A stretch of 64,000 nt of DNA from WRIS01 sp050945135 (GTDB lineage Bacteria; Actinomycetota; Coriobacteriia; Coriobacteriales; Eggerthellaceae). The notes under the pieces were generated by a model. It did not search any database. It saw only the letters and a list, made by a program, of their open reading frames with translations, and had not been told where the DNA came from. This document shows positions 1 through 8,011 of this stretch, one piece after another. The DNA lies in the NCBI GenBank assembly GCA_050945135.1, contig JBMNSJ010000001.1, positions 42,339 through 106,338 on the forward strand, written 5' to 3'. Every line of letters begins with the position of its first letter. Positions within the stretch are counted from its first letter, which is position 1. The position numbers and the translations under genes are program-made.

Positions 1-258
1 CGAAAATGCTGAGAAAGTGGTAAAGCCCCCGCATACACCCACCCTCAAAAACAAGAGCAGCTCATGGTCGGGCGCGAAAAAACGTGCGAGATAAGCAACT
101 ATGAATCCAATCAGAAGTGCACCAGTGACATTTACTATCAAGGTTGTATAGGGAAAACTTGACTCCCCTCCAAGCGGAAGAAAGCTAAACAAATACCGTA
201 GAACAGAGCCAAGAAAGCCTCCGATTCCGACATAAAGACAGTTCAGCAGAAATGCCAT
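1..258 (-). CDS. crcB: Fluoride channel FluC/CrcB, C-terminus cut by window edge
   Basis: Small membrane protein that exports fluoride as a dual-topology dimer. Translating the minus strand from the ATG at 256-258 gives 86 residues with the family pattern: an N-terminal GGFLGSVLRY stretch, then TTLIVNVTGALLIGF in the second helix, and GVCGGFTTFSAFS at the cut edge, which is the conserved GGxTTFSxF region with pore-lining Thr/Ser/Phe. An AAGAAGG ribosome site lies about 8 bases before the ATG. The gene runs off the left end, so about a third of the protein is missing from view. I found no fluoride riboswitch sequence in the 105 bases upstream. Identification rests on motifs I recognise; confidence is high. 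Confidence 0.88.
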   Translation of the reverse strand, partial: MAFLLNCLYVGIGGFLGSVLRYLFSFLPLGGESSFPYTTLIVNVTGALLIGFIVAYLARFFAPDHELLLFLRVGVCGGFTTFSAFS

Positions 259-300
259 CTGCGAGCCCTTCTTCCCTAATCCTTCTCACATTACAAAACG

Positions 301-335
301 ATACTATACCGCAGGCAGAGCCCACGATATAGTAT
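301..335. repeat. Inverted repeat between crcB and the permease gene
   Basis: ATACTATA at 301-308 is exactly complementary to TATAGTAT at 328-335, separated by 19 bases. It lies in the only gap between two minus-strand genes, so it may be an operator or a weak hairpin upstream of crcB. No T-tract follows on either strand, so a classical terminator is not supported. Confidence 0.4.
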
Positions 336-363
336 ACGGTTTTGAGATTGGGCGAATGAAACT

Positions 364-1449
364 CTATTCTTTAGCCGCTTTACTTTCTGAACTTGGCTTC
401 AGTAGCGAAAGAAAACTGAGGGCTGCTCCCCCTGCAGCAATTCCCGCCAACATCATGCTTGAGCTATTCCAGACTTCTGCCCCTCGATAAAGAATCTGAG
501 CCAAGCCATCAGCAACGAATCGCTCAGGTATCCATGGATAGAGCCAGGATTGCCAAAACTCAGGTAAAAGCTCAAAAGGAATCAAAGCCGTGGTAATACC
601 ACACACAACTATGGTGACCAAAGCAAGCGCGCCTAAGGCAAAGTGCAGATTGAAGAAACAAAGGAAAAGCATCATAAGCGCGAAGCTGGCTAGCCAGATA
701 AACAGCATAATTTCGACGAAAGGAATAGCTAATTCTGCAAAAGCCGTCATGAAGAAACTCACAAACCAGCCAATTCCCAAAGAAAGAAGTGCTGCATAAC
801 TCAGCTGGATGAGAATACCTACAACACGATCCTTTTTAGAGGCATGCGGTGCCGGTCTTGATGCCACGAATAGTACAATTGAGCACACAATGGTGATAAG
901 GATGGTGAGAAGATAGCTCATTTGCTGCGCCATAATTCCCGAACCAAGACCTTCATCAACCTGGTTCACATATTCAATTTCAACGTTCATATTTTGCTCA
1001 CTGAGCATTTGAGCGAGCATGGTTTCAATTGTCTCGGCGATTGCAGGATTTTTTCCCTGGTCAATTATAACCTTGGGTACACTTTGTTCTCCCAAGCCCA
1101 TTTGAGCGGCCATGCTTGAGCTAGTGAAATCTGCGGGCAGCACTATAGCCGCATAGATCTCGTTCGCAGCGAAAGCATCATCCAAGTCTTTTTGTGAATC
1201 GAATTCGGTCCAGGCAACCGGCGAGTCGTCTTCAGCTGCTGAAGTAATGTGAGCAACAGCCATTTCACCAGCATTGACTTCCCCTTGTGGAGCCTGAGCA
1301 CCCTCGTCAAGTGAAAGCACCGCGAGAGAAATATCTTTCGGAGAAGCTGAAACCACCGGATAGATAATTAGCGCAACTAAGCATGACACCACTATCAAAA
1401 CAACAAGGGGAATAACGAGCTTCTTCTTTTCGCTTCCTGCGTGTTCCAT
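364..1449 (-). CDS. ABC-2/YhgE-Pip-like membrane permease
   Basis: Integral membrane protein of 361 residues, probably the membrane part of an exporter or a Pip/YhgE-like protein. It has one N-terminal helix (about residues 8-32), a soluble extracytoplasmic domain of about 150 residues, then five or six hydrophobic helices to residue 350. This is the layout of ABC-2-type permeases of the DUF3533/YhgE kind. No ATPase gene is adjacent. The chosen ATG (1447-1449) follows AGGAGG at a spacing of 11; the upstream in-frame ATG lies only two bases from the same site and is less likely. It is divergently placed to a TetR regulator, which suggests regulation by that protein. Substrate unknown. Confidence 0.65.
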   Translation of the reverse strand: MEHAGSEKKKLVIPLVVLIVVSCLVALIIYPVVSASPKDISLAVLSLDEGAQAPQGEVNAGEMAVAHITSAAEDDSPVAWTEFDSQKDLDDAFAANEIYAAIVLPADFTSSSMAAQMGLGEQSVPKVIIDQGKNPAIAETIETMLAQMLSEQNMNVEIEYVNQVDEGLGSGIMAQQMSYLLTILITIVCSIVLFVASRPAPHASKKDRVVGILIQLSYAALLSLGIGWFVSFFMTAFAELAIPFVEIMLFIWLASFALMMLFLCFFNLHFALGALALVTIVVCGITTALIPFELLPEFWQSWLYPWIPERFVADGLAQILYRGAEVWNSSSMMLAGIAAGGAALSFLSLLKPSSESKAAKE

Positions 1450-1572
1450 GATTCTCATCTCCTCCTATTTAAATTGTACATAATGACTAATTACTGTTAT
1501 TCTAAGAGCTACCAACGCTGAATTAAATGGTCACCAGACACTAATTTGTTTAATTATGCGAGAGGAGCAGAT

Positions 1573-2232
1573 ATGGCACGTCCAAGGAAAGACTCGCCCG
1601 AAGCGCCTGCCGAACTGCGACTAGAGGAGGCGTTCTGGACACTTATTCAACGCTTCCCTCTCAAAGAAATTACGGTCAATATGATTGTCGCCGAGGCTAA
1701 ATGCGCACGGGGTTCCTTCTATTACCACTTTACTGATATCAATGACTTGATTGACTCCGCTATCGATCGCAATTTTCCCAAAGAGATACCTCGGATTATT
1801 TTCACCTACGCCTTAACCGGTCAAGATGAAACGAACGAAATGCTGAGCGATTCTCGTTTTATGCAAAAGATTGATCGCATCTGCATCCTCGCTGGTCCAA
1901 AGAGTTCCGTTGAAGTTATTGAGCGTTTAAAGCAAACGATTCGCGATGCGTGGCTTGAGACCCTTCAACTTAACGAAAATGACCTTCCTGAAGAAGCCAT
2001 GATTTTGCTTGAGTTCGTAATCAACGGAATTATAGGTGTCCTCGCGTTTCGGTCACGCCCCGATACAAATTACAGTATTGCCGAATGTCTGCAAGTAGTA
2101 GTACCCGATTTTCCTCAAGCCTTTCTCTCTCGGTTGACAAGCATCCTTCAAGTCTCACCTGCCTCTGAGTCGCAGCTGCCTCCCCTACTCGTCGAGCGGC
2201 TTCAAGAAGAATTAGCAACTAAGGCCACATAG
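1573..2232 (+). CDS. TetR/AcrR family transcriptional regulator
   Basis: DNA-binding repressor-type regulator of 219 residues. The N-terminal 60 residues form a TetR helix-turn-helix: a LEEAFWTLI helix, then ITVNMIVAEAKCARGSFYYHFTDINDLI, with the family SxxTxYxHF-like signature (here RGSFYYHF). The rest is a helical ligand-binding and dimerisation domain without recognisable specificity. The ATG at 1573 follows AGGAG by 6 bases; a TTG 27 bases upstream is in frame but has no ribosome site. It diverges from the ABC-2-like permease across a gap of 123 bases, and control of that permease is the obvious inference. Confidence 0.85.
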   Translation: MARPRKDSPEAPAELRLEEAFWTLIQRFPLKEITVNMIVAEAKCARGSFYYHFTDINDLIDSAIDRNFPKEIPRIIFTYALTGQDETNEMLSDSRFMQKIDRICILAGPKSSVEVIERLKQTIRDAWLETLQLNENDLPEEAMILLEFVINGIIGVLAFRSRPDTNYSIAECLQVVVPDFPQAFLSRLTSILQVSPASESQLPPLLVERLQEELATKAT

Positions 2233-2404
2233 GCTTTCAAAAAGCTCTTGATCTTGCCATTAAGACAAAGCCCCTACTGACGTTTGGACTTTTAGGTAAA
2301 AGAAGCTCTACACCGCGTTGAATCTACATGTTAAAACAGCGATAGGGCATTGTTTGAGGTAAACTTTCTGCTTGAGTTAATTCGTTCGATCTGAGGTCAA
2401 CACT

Positions 2405-4327
2405 ATGAACCAACTACTTATGGGAAACGAGGCCTTCGCGCATGCTGCCTTGGCGGCAGGAGTCCGCGTTGTCGCAGGATATCCTGGCACGCCGTCTTCT
2501 GAGGTCATCGAAACAATCGCAGCAGAACGCGCAGCAGGACGAGCACAGGGCGTGCACGTCGAGTGGTCCACCAACGAAAAAGCAGCCCTTGAAGTTGCTG
2601 CGGCAGCATCCGTCGCAGGTGCGCGCAGCTTGTTCACGTGTAAGCAGGTAGGGCTCAATGTTGCTAGTGATGCCCTGATGAGCCTAAACTACATTGGCGT
2701 CAAAGGTGGTCTCGTCCTGTTTGTAGCAGACGACCCAGGTCCGATATCTTCTCAAACCGAACAAGATACGCGCAGATTCGCAAGCTTTGCGAAAGTGCCT
2801 GTCCTCGATCCATCAACACCCGAGCAGGGATACGACATGATTCTGGCAGCCTTCGAACTATCCGAATGCTACAAAACGCCGGTTATCGTACGCTCATCAA
2901 CCCGCGTATGCCATGCATCATCGTTTGCTGAGGTGCCCACACACACCAGCCCGCGCACGTTCGACGGGTTCACGCGTGACTCGCGCTGGGTGATTTTTCC
3001 ACGCCGCGCCTACCAAGCTCACGGTGAGATTAATGAACGTCTAAAAGCTATTGCAGCAGATTACTCGCAAGTACCCCAACTTGCTGCATTTAATGATAGT
3101 TTCGAGAAAAACAATTCGAACACTTCGCCGAAAGTTGGCATTCTAACAGGAGGAGTAAGCGCAGCATATACTCAAGAAGCACTGCGCAGCATAGAAGCTG
3201 CCTGCGCGAAAAATGGCATCGCCATGCCAGCGTATCGCTTCCTGCAAGTAGGCACGCCGTATCCTTTCCCAAGCCAAGCCTTCGAGCAATTTGCTGCCGG
3301 TTTAACAACTGTCGCCGTATTCGAGGAGCTAGATCACGTACTCGAAGATGAAGCGCTGCGCTATGCAGGCCAACATCACAGCTCATTTGAGGTAGAGGGC
3401 ATGCTCAGCGGCTGCTCGCGCGACCGCGGAGAAAACACGGTTGACGACATTCAAGAACGCCTGACCAAGCTTTTCCAAAGTCTCGGTCTACTTGATGATG
3501 TGCTGGCCATCGAAGGTGAGGGCTGCGCCACATCTGCCACAAGCTGCGAAGCACCACCTATTCCTGTTCGTCCGCCGGTGCTGTGCGCGGGGTGTCCTCA
3601 TCGTGGAAGCTTTTACGCCATCAAACGCGCGCTCAAGAATATGAAACAAGAAGCCATTTACGCTGGCGATATAGGATGCTACACCCTCGGCAATGCTCAA
3701 CCGCTTGACATGGTGGACAGCTGCCTGTGCATGGGTGCTGGCATCACGATGGCGCAGGGCTTTTCAATAGTCGAACCCGCCAAAAAGTGTGTTGCGTTCG
3801 TAGGTGATTCGACCTTTTTCGCCAGCGGACTCACAGGAATCGTAAACGCGCTATACAACCAACACGACATTTGTATTGCGGTACTTGATAATTCGACCAC
3901 AGCAATGACTGGTGCGCAACCTCATCCAGGAACTGGTCAAACGCTCATGGGTACGCAGAGCAAGCCGATTTCAATCGAAGCTGTGTTGCAAGCCTTCGGC
4001 GTTGAAACAATTGAGAGCGCCTACCCTTTCGATCTCAACAAAAGCGTCGAAGCAGCAACGCGCGCGCTGACCGCTTCGGGCCCTTCAGCTATTATTTTTA
4101 AGGCGCCGTGTATTTCGCTGGTACCACCTTTAAGCCCGGTCAAAGTGCTAACCGATGCTTGCACGGGTTGCAAACTTTGTATCACCGAGATTGGATGCCC
4201 CGCTATCGGTTTTTCTGCAAGCGAAAATCAAGCGATTGTGGACACCTCTCTTTGCACTGGTTGCGGGCTATGTGTTTCAGTGTGCTCTTTTGACGCAATC
4301 GCTGAGGAGGTGCAGGCTGATGCTTAA
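2405..4327 (+). CDS. iorA: Indolepyruvate:ferredoxin oxidoreductase, alpha subunit
   Basis: Thiamine-pyrophosphate subunit that decarboxylates aryl pyruvates (from Trp, Phe, Tyr) to aryl-acetyl-CoA and reduces ferredoxin; cytoplasmic, with IorB. The 640 residues match family length. The N-terminal pyrimidine-binding domain starts GNEAFAHAALAAGVRVVAGYPGTPSSE. The TPP-binding motif is GDSTFFASGLTGIVNALYN near residue 476. Two ferredoxin-like cysteine sets end the protein: CTGCKLCITEIGCP and CTGCGLCVSVC (about residues 583-630), and the first set has the IorA-type spacing. The ATG follows GAGG by 8 bases. It overlaps iorB by 8 bases and the two are surely co-translated. Codon use appears slightly more GC-rich than in the later part of the window. 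Confidence 0.96.
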   Translation: MNQLLMGNEAFAHAALAAGVRVVAGYPGTPSSEVIETIAAERAAGRAQGVHVEWSTNEKAALEVAAAASVAGARSLFTCKQVGLNVASDALMSLNYIGVKGGLVLFVADDPGPISSQTEQDTRRFASFAKVPVLDPSTPEQGYDMILAAFELSECYKTPVIVRSSTRVCHASSFAEVPTHTSPRTFDGFTRDSRWVIFPRRAYQAHGEINERLKAIAADYSQVPQLAAFNDSFEKNNSNTSPKVGILTGGVSAAYTQEALRSIEAACAKNGIAMPAYRFLQVGTPYPFPSQAFEQFAAGLTTVAVFEELDHVLEDEALRYAGQHHSSFEVEGMLSGCSRDRGENTVDDIQERLTKLFQSLGLLDDVLAIEGEGCATSATSCEAPPIPVRPPVLCAGCPHRGSFYAIKRALKNMKQEAIYAGDIGCYTLGNAQPLDMVDSCLCMGAGITMAQGFSIVEPAKKCVAFVGDSTFFASGLTGIVNALYNQHDICIAVLDNSTTAMTGAQPHPGTGQTLMGTQSKPISIEAVLQAFGVETIESAYPFDLNKSVEAATRALTASGPSAIIFKAPCISLVPPLSPVKVLTDACTGCKLCITEIGCPAIGFSASENQAIVDTSLCTGCGLCVSVCSFDAIAEEVQADA

Positions 4328-4919
4328 TATCTTGATGACAGGCGTAGGCGGGCAAGGAACCGTGCTGGCTGCAAAGGTGTTGGCGCAAGCTGCGCAAAGC
4401 AAAGGGTGGCAGGTACGCACCGGCGAGACCATTGGCATGGCGCAACGAGGCGGCAGTGTGGTTTCACATATCCGCATGGGAAATCAGGGAGAGCCGCTAT
4501 ATTCTTCGCTTCTTGCACCGTGCAGCGCAAACTTAATCATTGCATTCGAACCTGCTGAAGCGGTACGTGTGCTGCCATATTTGGCTCCTGATGGAATCTT
4601 GGTTAGCGCGACCACAGGCGTAGAGCCAGTTACAGCCACATTGAGCGATCAACCTTATGAACCAGCAGCGATGATTAATTACCTTAATTCTGCACTGAGT
4701 GATGGGACAAGCACATCGCGCTTTGTATCTGTTAATGATGCGGAATTGTGCGATCAGATAGGCACCCGTAAAGCTCTCAACATGATTCTTCTCGCGACAG
4801 CTCTCGATCAAAGCAACATTGGCCTGGGTTTGGACGACCTAAGAGAAGCAGTCAAGGTAAGTGTGAAGGAAAGATTTGTCGCACTTAACCTCAAAGCAAT
4901 TGATTTAGCGGTATTATAG
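4320..4919 (+). CDS. iorB: Indolepyruvate:ferredoxin oxidoreductase, beta subunit
   Basis: The gamma-domain partner of IorA (199 residues), binding CoA-side elements of the 2-oxoacid:acceptor oxidoreductase fold. The glycine-rich start MLNILMTGVGGQGTVLAAKVLAQAA and the GMAQRGGSVVSHIRMG motif are diagnostic. The start is placed at the ATG at 4320, inside the last codons of iorA and preceded by GAGGAGG; a longer in-frame reading from 4155 would overlap the iorA iron-sulfur domain and is a shadow. Together with the ligase downstream it forms a three-gene transcription unit for aromatic amino acid fermentation. Confidence 0.95.
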   Translation: MLNILMTGVGGQGTVLAAKVLAQAAQSKGWQVRTGETIGMAQRGGSVVSHIRMGNQGEPLYSSLLAPCSANLIIAFEPAEAVRVLPYLAPDGILVSATTGVEPVTATLSDQPYEPAAMINYLNSALSDGTSTSRFVSVNDAELCDQIGTRKALNMILLATALDQSNIGLGLDDLREAVKVSVKERFVALNLKAIDLAVL

Positions 4920-4963
4920 CTATCGTAAAAAGCCCAGTAGTGCAACGCATTAAGGACCAAGGT

Positions 4964-6199
4964 ATGAAAATAAACGACGACCAGTTCTCTTTACTCAAGA
5001 GTCAATTTGCGCAACTTAAAGACAAATCGCCCTTCTACGCTCAAAAGTTTCAAGGCATCGATTTATCCGATGTGCAAACGCAAGAAGATTTCGAGAAGCT
5101 TCCCTTTTCGGAAAAGAGCGATTTACGTGACGTGTATCCGCTTGGGCTAGCGGCAGTTCCCGACGAAGAAATTGTGCGTATACACTCGTCATCAGGCACG
5201 ACGGGAACACCGGTGATTATTCCTTACACCGAACAAGATGTCAAAGACTGGGCCATTATGTTTGCGCGCTGCTACGAAATGGCAGGCGTAACGCCAAAGG
5301 ATCGCATTCACATTACTCCTGGTTTCGGCATGTGGACAGCGGGAATCGGTTTTCAGGCAGGTGCCGAGCTGTTGGGCGCAATGGCTATTCCAATGGGGCC
5401 AGGAAACACCGAAAAACAGTTAAAAATTATGAAGGACATGCAATCAACAGTGCTCACTGCTACAAGTTCGTATGCGCTGCTGCTGGCAGAAACCATCACC
5501 GAACGTGGCATTCGTGATGAGCTGTCGCTTAAAAAAGGTATCATCGGGTCGGAGCGCTGGGGCGAAAAAATGCGCACGCGTATCGCGAATGAACTGGGTG
5601 TAGAGCTGTTCGACATTTATGGTTTGACCGAAATCTACGGTCCTGGCATCGGTGTTTCGTGCAAGGAGCACAACGGGATGCATTGCTGGGATGATTATCT
5701 ATACTTTGAAATCATCGACCCAAAAACTGGAGAGGTCTTGCCCGATGGCGAACTTGGCGAGCTCGTGATAACTACGCTGCGCAAAGAAGGCGCTCCGCTA
5801 ATCCGTTATCGCACCCACGATTTGACACGCATTATCCCTGGGCAATGCGCATGTGGTTCGCCGTATACACGCTTGGATATTCTGGTCGGACGCACAGACG
5901 ACATGGTCAAGATTAAGGGAGTAAATGTCTTCCCTGCACAGATTGAAGAGGTCATCAAGTTTACCGATGGTGCATCGTCGGAATATCAAGTAATGATCGA
6001 TCATCTGTACGGCAAAGACATCATGACCGTGTTTTTCGAGACCGCAGCTGAGGGCGAAGAAAAAGAACGCATAGAAAAAGAGTTAGTGTTTATCTTTAAA
6101 GGAAAAATAGGCCTGACGCCGGTAGCGAAGGGTGTAGCAATTGGTGAGCTGCCCCGCTCTGAAAAGAAAACGCAACGAATTTTTGATAACCGCTATTAG
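4964..6199 (+). CDS. paaK: Phenylacetate-CoA ligase family (aryl-acetate:CoA ligase)
   Basis: AMP-forming acyl-CoA synthetase of 411 residues, the usual length of PaaK. Seen: phosphate-binding loop SSSGTTGTP (about residue 75), DIYGLTEIYGPG adenylate-binding motif (about 225), YRTHDLTRI (about 288) and the C-terminal RTDDMVKIKGVNVFPAQIEE hinge region. PaaK enzymes couple phenylacetate, ATP and CoA. Placed 44 bases after iorB, it handles the aryl-acetate/aryl-acetyl-CoA step; the direction in the cell (activation, or ATP gain by reversal) cannot be told from sequence. The ATG at 4964 follows AAGGA by 7 bases; a GTG at 4940 is in frame but lacks a site. Confidence 0.92.
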   Translation: MKINDDQFSLLKSQFAQLKDKSPFYAQKFQGIDLSDVQTQEDFEKLPFSEKSDLRDVYPLGLAAVPDEEIVRIHSSSGTTGTPVIIPYTEQDVKDWAIMFARCYEMAGVTPKDRIHITPGFGMWTAGIGFQAGAELLGAMAIPMGPGNTEKQLKIMKDMQSTVLTATSSYALLLAETITERGIRDELSLKKGIIGSERWGEKMRTRIANELGVELFDIYGLTEIYGPGIGVSCKEHNGMHCWDDYLYFEIIDPKTGEVLPDGELGELVITTLRKEGAPLIRYRTHDLTRIIPGQCACGSPYTRLDILVGRTDDMVKIKGVNVFPAQIEEVIKFTDGASSEYQVMIDHLYGKDIMTVFFETAAEGEEKERIEKELVFIFKGKIGLTPVAKGVAIGELPRSEKKTQRIFDNRY

Positions 6200-6382
6200 T
6201 TATTAGCCTATCACGCTTGCAAGGAGTCCTTTCAAATACGTCCGATTCGCACAGGCAGCTCGCTGCCCCATTAACCTGGGAGAAAGTGTAGCCAGTGAAG
6301 TGGTTGAGCAGTGTTTCGCCTCGTGCTTCTAGCACCTTGATATCGTGTCGCGCTCACAATTCAAACAGATTAGCGAAAAGGT

Positions 6383-6412
6383 TTAACCACTGAGAGTGTT
6401 TTATGGCATAAT
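6383..6412 (+). promoter_or_regulatory. Candidate promoter of tRNA-Thr
   Basis: A CATAAT hexamer at 6407-6412 lies 16 bases before the tRNA 5' end, with a weak TTAACC at 6383-6388 (spacer 18). The -10 is convincing, the -35 only partly. Confidence 0.4.
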
Positions 6413-6428
6413 AGGCAAGCACGTTTAA

Positions 6429-6503
6429 GCCAGTGTGGCGCAACGGCAGCGCAACGGTTTTGTAAACCGTGGGTTGTAGGTTCGAATCCTATCACTGGCT
6501 CCA
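6429..6503 (+). tRNA. tRNA-Thr (anticodon TGT)
   Basis: A complete cloverleaf can be folded. The acceptor stem GCCAGTG pairs with CACTGGC, the D stem is GCGC/GCGC, the anticodon stem ACGGT/ACCGT carries loop TTTGTAA with anticodon TGT, and the T arm is GTAGG-TTCGAAT-CCTAT. Discriminator T is followed by an encoded CCA at 6501-6503. The anticodon UGU decodes ACN threonine codons. Confidence 0.95.
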
Positions 6504-6512
6504 CAAACACAG

Positions 6513-6546
6513 CAGGTCAGGGCTTCGCGGCTCTGGCCTGATTTTC
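6513..6546 (+). terminator. Rho-independent terminator after tRNA-Thr
   Basis: A 12-pair stem (CAGGTCAGGGCT with GGCTCTGGCCTG, including G-U pairs) and a tight loop are followed by ATTTTC. It starts 10 bases after the tRNA and ends its transcript. Confidence 0.75.
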
Positions 6547-6597
6547 ATCCAACCCCTCTCTCGCGGCTTCTAGACAAAAGTGTGCTCACTTAAAGGC

Positions 6598-7010
6598 TCA
6601 TCCCTCTCCTCTGAAAACCCGCTTCTGCGAGACGCCAAGGCTGAAAAGACCCCAAGGCGCAAGATAGTCCCCCGCTCGCATTACGATTAAATTTAACCCA
6701 AAGCGGCTTAGTTCAATGTCAAATGCAACGTTTTGTGGTTGCGACACGGTCCATACGCGTCCACTCGAAAAATGCCCTACCATGTCATCAGGCATTTTGT
6801 GGATCGTGATGTTTTCTCCCTAGACCCATCAACCACAAAACGTACAATCTGACTTTGATTCATGCTCTTCTGCATTGATGTGTTCGAGCGAGGCCGTTCC
6901 AATACACACGAAACCGGGGATGCTGGCTTGCTCCAGCACTTTTCTCACCATCGAATCGCGCACTATCGAGATTCTTTGCCCCAGCAATCCAAACTTTCAA
7001 AGCATGTACT
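6598..7010 (-). pseudogene. Possible decayed gene remnant downstream of the HxlR gene
   Basis: On the minus strand one reading frame between about 7010 and 6598 gives protein-like sequence broken by three stops: a TGA near 7005, a TGA at 6829-6831 and a TAG nine bases later. The upstream piece includes IVRDSMVRKVLEQASIPG and ends SDCTFCG; the downstream piece (65 residues from the ATG at 6795) includes GRVWTVSQPQNVAFDIELS. I do not recognise a family. No ribosome site precedes the ATG. It could be a dead gene or chance open sequence; two of the stops are TGA but no SECIS hairpin is seen. Confidence 0.3.
6728..6843. repeat. Nested inverted repeats (116 bp element)
   Basis: A perfect 14-base inverted repeat (arms 6728-6741 and 6830-6843, ACGTTTTGTGGTTG and its complement) encloses a second repeat, AAAATGCC at 6769-6776 with GGCATTTT at 6791-6798. 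The outer arms are 88 bases apart. The layout resembles the ends of a miniature element or a folded RNA; no target duplication was seen at the ends. Confidence 0.5.
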
Positions 7011-7015
7011 GCCGC

Positions 7016-7348
7016 CTACGATTGCTTCTTTTTGTACGCTTCTCCCCAGGCAGACATCGAATCGAGAACAGGAGCAAGACTCTTTCCCTCTTCGGTCAGA
7101 GCATATTCGACACGTGGCGGAACTTCTGCATACACCGTTCTTGTTACCAAGCCGCTTTGCTCCATGTCTCTTAGGTTTGAAGTGAGAACCTTCTGTGAAA
7201 TGCGACCTATTGATTTCTTGAGCTCGCCAAATCGCTTCTTGCCATCACGCAAGTCTCGCAGAATGAGAACCGCCCAACGATTAGATATCATGAGCAAAGT
7301 TGTCTCAACAGGGCAGGCAGGTAACCCTTCCTTATCTTTCTCAACCAT
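7016..7348 (-). CDS. HxlR family winged-helix regulator
   Basis: Regulator of 110 residues with the HxlR/MarR-like fold: CPVETTLLMISNRWAVLILRDLRDGKKRFGEL is the typical N-terminal signature (Cys followed by the helix, then KWxxxILxxL), and then the wing SQKVLTSNLRDMEQSGLVTRTVYAEVPPRVEYALTEEG. Several HxlR proteins sense electrophiles through the N-terminal cysteine, which is present here. The ATG follows AGGAG at about 7 bases. It diverges from a flavin/PLP-oxidase-like gene across 131 bases holding a palindrome, so control of that neighbour and of itself is likely. Confidence 0.88.
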   Translation of the reverse strand: MVEKDKEGLPACPVETTLLMISNRWAVLILRDLRDGKKRFGELKKSIGRISQKVLTSNLRDMEQSGLVTRTVYAEVPPRVEYALTEEGKSLAPVLDSMSAWGEAYKKKQS

Positions 7349-7408
7349 ATCTTTCTCCTGTTCATGCCCATTAGTTACTTCTTGGTTCCTATAACACTTT
7401 ATTGTGCC

Positions 7409-7427
7409 TAGTTTACTTTTTATACTA
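7409..7427. promoter_or_regulatory. Candidate HxlR operator
   Basis: A 19-base imperfect palindrome with arms TAGTTTA and TATACTA (one mismatch) lies midway between the divergent HxlR and PPOX-family genes. HxlR proteins such as YodB and HypR bind TACT/AGTA-type palindromes, so the type of site fits. Binding is inference. Confidence 0.4.
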
Positions 7428-7479
7428 TTGAGAATACCTTAATCATATGAGCTTAGTCAACAATTAAAGGAGGTTGCTC

Positions 7480-7881
7480 ATGAATGATGTCGTAACTTTT
7501 TTGCAGGACAATCCTGTCCAGTATCTAGCCACGGTTGGAAGAGATGGTAAGGCTAAATGTCGTCCCTTCATGTTTTGTACTGAGGCCGACGGCAAGCTGT
7601 GGTTTTGCACAAATAGCCAAAAGGATGTCTTCAAGGACTTGCAAGAAAACCCCCATTTGGAAGTTTCAATCGCTAGCCCAGAATTTGCTTGGATTCGTAT
7701 AAGCGGTAAAGCCCACTTTGAAAACAACATGGCGGTCAAGCAGGTTTGCATGGAGAACCCAACGGTGAAAGCGCAATACGAAACAGCTGATAACCCCATC
7801 TTCGAAGTGTTCTATCTCGAACAAGCACATGCAGTGATTGCTGACTTTTCCGGCAACCCTCCCCGCGAATACTCGTTGTAA
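7480..7881 (+). CDS. Pyridoxamine 5'-phosphate oxidase-like flavin protein
   Basis: Small split-barrel flavoprotein of 133 residues. It begins VVTFLQDNPVQYLATVGRDGKAKCRPFMF, the usual start of the PPOX-like family (FMN binding), followed by KLWFCTNSQKDVFKDLQENPHLEVSI and a final ADFSGNPPREYSL typical of the short anaerobe subfamily. It probably reduces small electrophiles or quinones; true pyridoxamine phosphate oxidase activity is unlikely at this length. The ATG at 7480 follows AAAGGAGG by 6 bases. Expression is probably set by the divergent HxlR regulator. A hairpin terminator follows. Confidence 0.85.
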   Translation: MNDVVTFLQDNPVQYLATVGRDGKAKCRPFMFCTEADGKLWFCTNSQKDVFKDLQENPHLEVSIASPEFAWIRISGKAHFENNMAVKQVCMENPTVKAQYETADNPIFEVFYLEQAHAVIADFSGNPPREYSL

Positions 7882-7890
7882 GCACACCTG

Positions 7891-7922
7891 AAAAGGTCAT
7901 CTTGTTTTGAGGTGACCTTTTA
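7891..7922 (+). terminator. Rho-independent terminator
   Basis: AAAAGGTCA and TGACCTTTT form a 9-pair stem whose 3' arm ends in the T-tract; it starts 10 bases after the PPOX-family stop codon. Confidence 0.75.
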
Positions 7923-8011
7923 ATTACCGAAGCGACAGAATCCTACCGGGAGAAAGAGACCTATGGTAGTTTTGTTACACGCATTAAAAATATAGCGAAA
8001 GGACTTAATCC

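Noticed and set aside
301..335. Fluoride riboswitch or terminator upstream of crcB
   Set aside because: The conserved fluoride-aptamer segments are absent and no T-tract follows the inverted repeat.
2622..2650. CACGTG in iorA as a second parS
   Set aside because: Only the six central bases match; the flanks differ from the 16-base consensus.
4155..4319. N-terminal extension of IorB
   Set aside because: It overlaps the iorA ferredoxin domain in another frame; the conserved IorB start is at 4320.
6829..6831. TGA in the decayed frame as a selenocysteine codon (after SDCTFCG)
   Set aside because: A TAG follows nine bases later in the same frame and no SECIS-like hairpin is close.
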